From Melghirimyces profundicolus (GTDB lineage Bacteria > Bacillota > Bacilli > Thermoactinomycetales > DSM-45169), in NCBI RefSeq assembly GCF_003054245.1, contig NZ_QBKR01000011.1:1-64000 (forward strand): a stretch of DNA of 64,000 nucleotides, read 5' to 3'. The position numbers and the translations under genes are program-made. Under the pieces are notes generated by a model, which was given only the letters and a program-made list of their open reading frames with translations, made no database searches and was not told the DNA's origin. Below are positions 60,652-64,000 of this stretch, one piece after another (the first letter of the stretch is position 1; every line of letters begins with the position of its first letter).

Positions 60652-62340
60652 TCAGCGGTTCTTCGGAATCACCGGGAGGACGATGGCGGAGGGCCGGTTG
60701 GGATCGTGATAAACGGTCTGCTCCGCCACCACGCCCTCTTTTTCTTTCCCCAGTTCCCCCCCGGTATGGAGGTTGCGATCGTATTTGGGAAAGGCGGAGG
60801 AGCTGACTTCCACCCGGATCCGGTGACCTTTCCGAAACACGTGGGAAGTGTTCCAGCAGTCGATGTCGTATTCGTAAACGGTCCCCGGTTCCAAAAGTTC
60901 CTCCCGGTCCATCCCCTTGCGAAACCTCCCCCTCACCATTCCGTCTGTCAGCCGCTGGGCAAAGCCGCCGGGCCAAACATCCAACAGTTTGACCATGAAA
61001 TCCGTGTCCCGGGCCGTGGTGGAAGCGAACAGCCGCATCCGGACCGGTCCTGTCACTTCCAGCTCCTCTTCCAAAGATTCCGTGGTGTAAACCAGCACGT
61101 CATCCCGCCGTTCGACGGCGGAATAATCATCCGGCCCGCCGATTTGGGCCGACGTCATTTCCGTGATGAAAGGAACGGGATCCGCAGGGTCAGAGCGATA
61201 GCGATCCGGCACTCGGGCGCCTTCTTCGCCGGGGAGCTCCATCGAGAGACGACCGTCCCCGAACCGGCTGTTGGCCCGCCCGCCACTGTGAAGATAGAAA
61301 GGGGTGAAACGGGTCCCCGGCAAGGGCCAGCCCGCTTCATCCCGCCACTCGTTTCTTTGCATAATGAAAATACGGACCGGCGCCTCCGCCATGATTCCGT
61401 TCTCTTCTCCCTTGAGCCAATGATCAAACCACCGGCGCTGAAGCCGGTTCAGGTCAATCAGCGATTGGGGCCCGAAATCCAGGTCCCCCAGCCGGGTCGA
61501 TCGGTTGATCGCGTGGGGCCAGGGACCCATCACCAATTTTTGGTTTTTGCGGCCGCGCTCTCCTCGGGCACGGGTTGACATGCCGGAGAAGTTGAGGAGG
61601 GTGCCCACCTGCTCATCGTCATACCAGCCGGAAATATGAAGAACCGGCAAGTCCAGTTCATGAAAGCGCTCCTGGTAGGAAATCCGCCGCCACCAATCAT
61701 CCAGGCGCGGGTGTTCCAATTCTTCCCTCCAGCGGGGAAGGATTTTCCCCGTCTTTTCATCCATGCTGACCAGGGGCAAATGCTGATAGACCGATTCCCA
61801 GTCAATCACTCCGACTTCCTGCATCACCCGGCCGCTGGTCATATAAAGCCAGCAGATGTGGTGGGGAGTCGGCACTCCCGTGGGCCATTCCACGAAGGGA
61901 TCCGATGGGCTCACCGTGGAGATCATCGCCTTTAAGTGGGGCGGTTGCTCCAAGGCCGCCAACCACTGGATTCGGGCCAAATAAGAACCTCCCATGGTTC
62001 CCACGGATCCGTCGCACCAGGGTTGGCCGGCGATCCATTCAATGGCGTCAAACCCATCGGCTCCTTCGTTGAAATAAGGAACGAATTCCCCGTCGGAATC
62101 CCCCCTCCCCCGAACATCCATACAGGCCACCCCGTAACCTCCGGCGGCAAAATAACGGCCGGTCGCATCCATCGTTTGGGTCGCTTTTCCGTAAGGAGTC
62201 CGTACGACGATCGCAGGAACTTTCCGTTCCGTCTCCGGCAGGTAAAGATCGGCGGACAGGGTGATTCCGTCCCGCATCGGCACCCGGACATCCCGCCGGA
62301 CCGTCACGTCATACCGGATGGATGATACAGCCTGCTTCAT
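60652..62340 (-). CDS. CocE/NonD-family hydrolase (X-Pro dipeptidyl-peptidase S15 type)
   Basis: ATG at 62,340 after GGAGGAGAAAAA gives 562 residues. The alpha/beta-hydrolase domain has RVPMRDGITLSADLYLPETE, VVRTPYGKATQTMDA, VACMDVRGRGDSDGEFVPYF and the nucleophile Ser in SVGTMGGSYLARIQWLAALE; HISGWYDDEQVGTLLNFSGM holds the acid region and LVMGPWPHAI the His. The C-terminal jelly-roll (RIRVEVSSSAFPKYDRNLHT) is as in CocE and glutaryl-acylases. It hydrolyses esters or acyl-peptide bonds; the substrate is unknown. Cytoplasmic, monocistronic. Confidence 0.9.
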   Translation of the reverse strand: MKQAVSSIRYDVTVRRDVRVPMRDGITLSADLYLPETERKVPAIVVRTPYGKATQTMDATGRYFAAGGYGVACMDVRGRGDSDGEFVPYFNEGADGFDAIEWIAGQPWCDGSVGTMGGSYLARIQWLAALEQPPHLKAMISTVSPSDPFVEWPTGVPTPHHICWLYMTSGRVMQEVGVIDWESVYQHLPLVSMDEKTGKILPRWREELEHPRLDDWWRRISYQERFHELDLPVLHISGWYDDEQVGTLLNFSGMSTRARGERGRKNQKLVMGPWPHAINRSTRLGDLDFGPQSLIDLNRLQRRWFDHWLKGEENGIMAEAPVRIFIMQRNEWRDEAGWPLPGTRFTPFYLHSGGRANSRFGDGRLSMELPGEEGARVPDRYRSDPADPVPFITEMTSAQIGGPDDYSAVERRDDVLVYTTESLEEELEVTGPVRMRLFASTTARDTDFMVKLLDVWPGGFAQRLTDGMVRGRFRKGMDREELLEPGTVYEYDIDCWNTSHVFRKGHRIRVEVSSSAFPKYDRNLHTGGELGKEKEGVVAEQTVYHDPNRPSAIVLPVIPKNR

Positions 62341-62402
62341 TTTTTCTCCTCCGTTTTCCATTCTCTCTTCCTTATTTTCGCCTCTTCCTTGGATTCCCCT
62401 CC

Positions 62403-62431
62403 AAAAAAACACCCGGCGGAAACCGGGTGTT
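62403..62431 (-). terminator. Terminator of the RND pump gene
   Basis: ACACCCGG / CCGGGTGT stem, then seven T residues on the minus strand. Confidence 0.85.
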
Positions 62432-62439
62432 GAAAGATT

Positions 62440-64000
62440 TTACGCCTTTTTCGCTTTCTTCTTCCGACGGGTTTCGGGGTCGAACCAGCTGTAGACCACC
62501 GGGATGACCACCAGGGTCAGGAGAGTGCTGGAAAAGAGGCCGCCGATCACGGCGATACCTAAAGGCTGTTGGATTTCCGTCCCTTCCCCCAACCCCAGCG
62601 AGAGCGGGATCAGGCCCAACACGGTGGTCGTGGCAGTCATCAGAATCGGTCGGAACCGGATGATCCCCGCCTCCACAATGGCGTCATAGCTGGGAAGTCC
62701 CTTGGATTTGAGCCGGTTGATGGTATCCACCAAAACAATGGCGTTGTTGACCACGATGCCCGCGAGGACAATCAGTCCGATCATCGCCGTCACCCCGACC
62801 GGCGTTCGGGTCAGGTAGAGGGCAAGGGCCACCCCGATCACCATCAGGGGCAGGGTCAGCATAATCACGAAGGGGTATTTAAAGGATTCGAACTGGGCGG
62901 CCAGCACGAGAAAAACGAACAGCACCGCCAGAAATCCGGCCAACCGGAGGTCGTTCAGGGAATCACGGAACAATTCCGCGCTGCCGGTAAAGGAGACTTC
63001 CAGCTCCGGTGGCAACATCCGGTCCAGTTTTTCCTTCACATCCCGTTCCACCGTCCCCAGATCCGTTCCGTCATACTGCACTTGGTATTCGATGCTGTCC
63101 CGAAGATCGCTCCGGTTGATCGTGATGGGCCCTTCCTCCACCTTCAACTCCGCGACTTCGGAGAGGGGAACGGATGTCCCCCCTTCACGACCGGTCCGGA
63201 TCGGAAGGTCTTCCAATTGGTCGGGGGATTGGCGGAACTTCTCCTCAAATCGAAGGAACACATCATAGGACCCGCCCTTGCCAAGATCCGCCCGGCTGAC
63301 CACCTGCCCGCGGGTGGCATCGGAGACAGCAGAGACAACCTGGGCGGGAAGGAGACCGGCTTTCTCCGCTTTTTCCCGGTCCACTTCCACCTTCAGTTCC
63401 GGTTTGGTCTCCTTTTCCGAGTCGGAGACTTGCTGGACATAGTCCAGTTCCCGGATGGCGGAAGTAATGTCTTCGGACCAGTCTTTCAGCGTTTCTTTCT
63501 TGCCGCTGACGGCAAACTCCAGGGTGTTGGGCTCTCCCGCCGCTTCAAAGGAGGATTGTTCCCGAAGTTCCACTTCGGCTTTCGGGTCGACCGCGGCCAA
63601 CCGGGGCCTCAATTCATTCATAATCCTTCGGGTCGAGCGGTTCCGCTCCTTTTGACCGACGGTATTGACGTAAATCTGTGCAATGTTCCGCCCGCTCTCG
63701 CCAAAGAGGGCGTTTTCATTGTTGGCGGTTCCCATGGAGGCTTGGAAATTTTCGATGTCCGGTTCCTCGTCCAATATTTTTTCGATTTTCGAGGACACTT
63801 GTTGGGTTTTCTCCAGTCCGGTACCCGGTGGCATTTTTAACTCCACGATGAAGATTCCCTCATCAGCGGCCGGCAAATATTCGGTACCGACGGTGCGGAT
63901 CCCGGCCAGCCCCGCCGCCAGTAAAGCGAGAGCGGTCAGAATCACCGTGAAGCGATGGGCCAGAGACCATTTCAACATCCTCCGGAAGGCACGGTAGGTC
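62440..64000 (-). CDS. RND-family efflux transporter, C-terminal half (continues past the window)
   Basis: The frame is open to 64,000, giving about 520 visible residues. WSLAHRFTVILTALALLAAG is the helix before the second periplasmic-type loop, AADEGIFIVELKMPPGTGLE and ENALFGESGRNIAQIYVNTV belong to the pore domain, and DLRLAGFLAVLFVFLVLAAQ, FVIMLTLPLMVIGVALALYL, VGVTAMIGLIVLAGIVVNNA and RPILMTATTTVLGLIPLSLG are helices 8-12 with the G-x-V-V-N-N-A-I-V-L-V-D motif. In Gram-positives such MmpL/YerP-like pumps export drugs or lipids by proton flow. The N-terminal half lies outside the window. Confidence 0.93.
   Translation of the reverse strand, partial: TYRAFRRMLKWSLAHRFTVILTALALLAAGLAGIRTVGTEYLPAADEGIFIVELKMPPGTGLEKTQQVSSKIEKILDEEPDIENFQASMGTANNENALFGESGRNIAQIYVNTVGQKERNRSTRRIMNELRPRLAAVDPKAEVELREQSSFEAAGEPNTLEFAVSGKKETLKDWSEDITSAIRELDYVQQVSDSEKETKPELKVEVDREKAEKAGLLPAQVVSAVSDATRGQVVSRADLGKGGSYDVFLRFEEKFRQSPDQLEDLPIRTGREGGTSVPLSEVAELKVEEGPITINRSDLRDSIEYQVQYDGTDLGTVERDVKEKLDRMLPPELEVSFTGSAELFRDSLNDLRLAGFLAVLFVFLVLAAQFESFKYPFVIMLTLPLMVIGVALALYLTRTPVGVTAMIGLIVLAGIVVNNAIVLVDTINRLKSKGLPSYDAIVEAGIIRFRPILMTATTTVLGLIPLSLGLGEGTEIQQPLGIAVIGGLFSSTLLTLVVIPVVYSWFDPETRRKKKAKKA

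Overview
The window reads as a chromosomal piece of a moderately GC-rich member of the Bacillales, most likely family Thermoactinomycetaceae. This is inferred from gene content and order: cggR-gapA-pgk-tpiA-gpmI-eno, secG-est-rnr-smpB-ssrA, nudix(yvcI)-rapZ-yvcK-whiA-crh, a CtsR-type box at clpP, and HisZ plus short HisG in a full his operon. The species cannot be fixed from the sequence alone.

Positions 1-19,430 form an accessory, strongly decayed region. It holds an IS1182-type fragment beside a quinone reductase broken by a frameshift and the insertion, a LysR gene with an internal amber codon, MFS, HelD and DUF2325 remnants, an orphan methylase-specificity (M-S) fusion, a phage head-gene scrap, a broken ATP-dependent DNA ligase, an IS110 copy that lost part of its catalytic core, and a thermonuclease lipoprotein gene split by a shortened group II intron whose ends can be placed to the base. 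Among the wreckage are apparently intact genes: a membrane-anchored OB-fold-like protein, a ribbon-helix-helix protein, a MarR repressor with a membrane partner, two winged-helix genes (one with a nuclease-like patch), and an HTH-TPR regulator overlapping a 46-residue secreted pro-peptide. That last pair is a likely RRNPP quorum-sensing module.

Positions 19,600-64,000 are mostly housekeeping. After an MscS channel come a tRNA-Thr/tmRNA/smpB/rnr/esterase block (minus strand), an isolated 5S rRNA, a frameshifted K+ channel, a second esterase and secG. The glycolytic operon cggR-gapA-pgk-tpiA-gpmI-eno follows with its promoter and CggR-type operator, then rpoN, tRNA-Arg, clpP, a cell-wall-sorted-like surface protein, a secreted subtilase, a CPA2 antiporter with RCK domain, the crh-whiA-yvcK-rapZ-glcK-nudix cluster, a CbpB-like CBS protein, a thioredoxin-like protein, a TPR-HTH protein, prs, the overlapping operon hisZGDBHAF-IE, an ITPase-type nucleotide phosphatase, pyrD, a CocE/NonD hydrolase and the C-terminal half of an RND pump.

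A dispersed non-coding element recurs at five places (about 18.1, 25.0, 27.7, 51.5 and 59.4 kb). The best copy has inverted ends, and two copies carry a tandem pair of 53-55 bp units. The RRNPP pair, this repeat family, and the intron-split nuclease are the least ordinary content.
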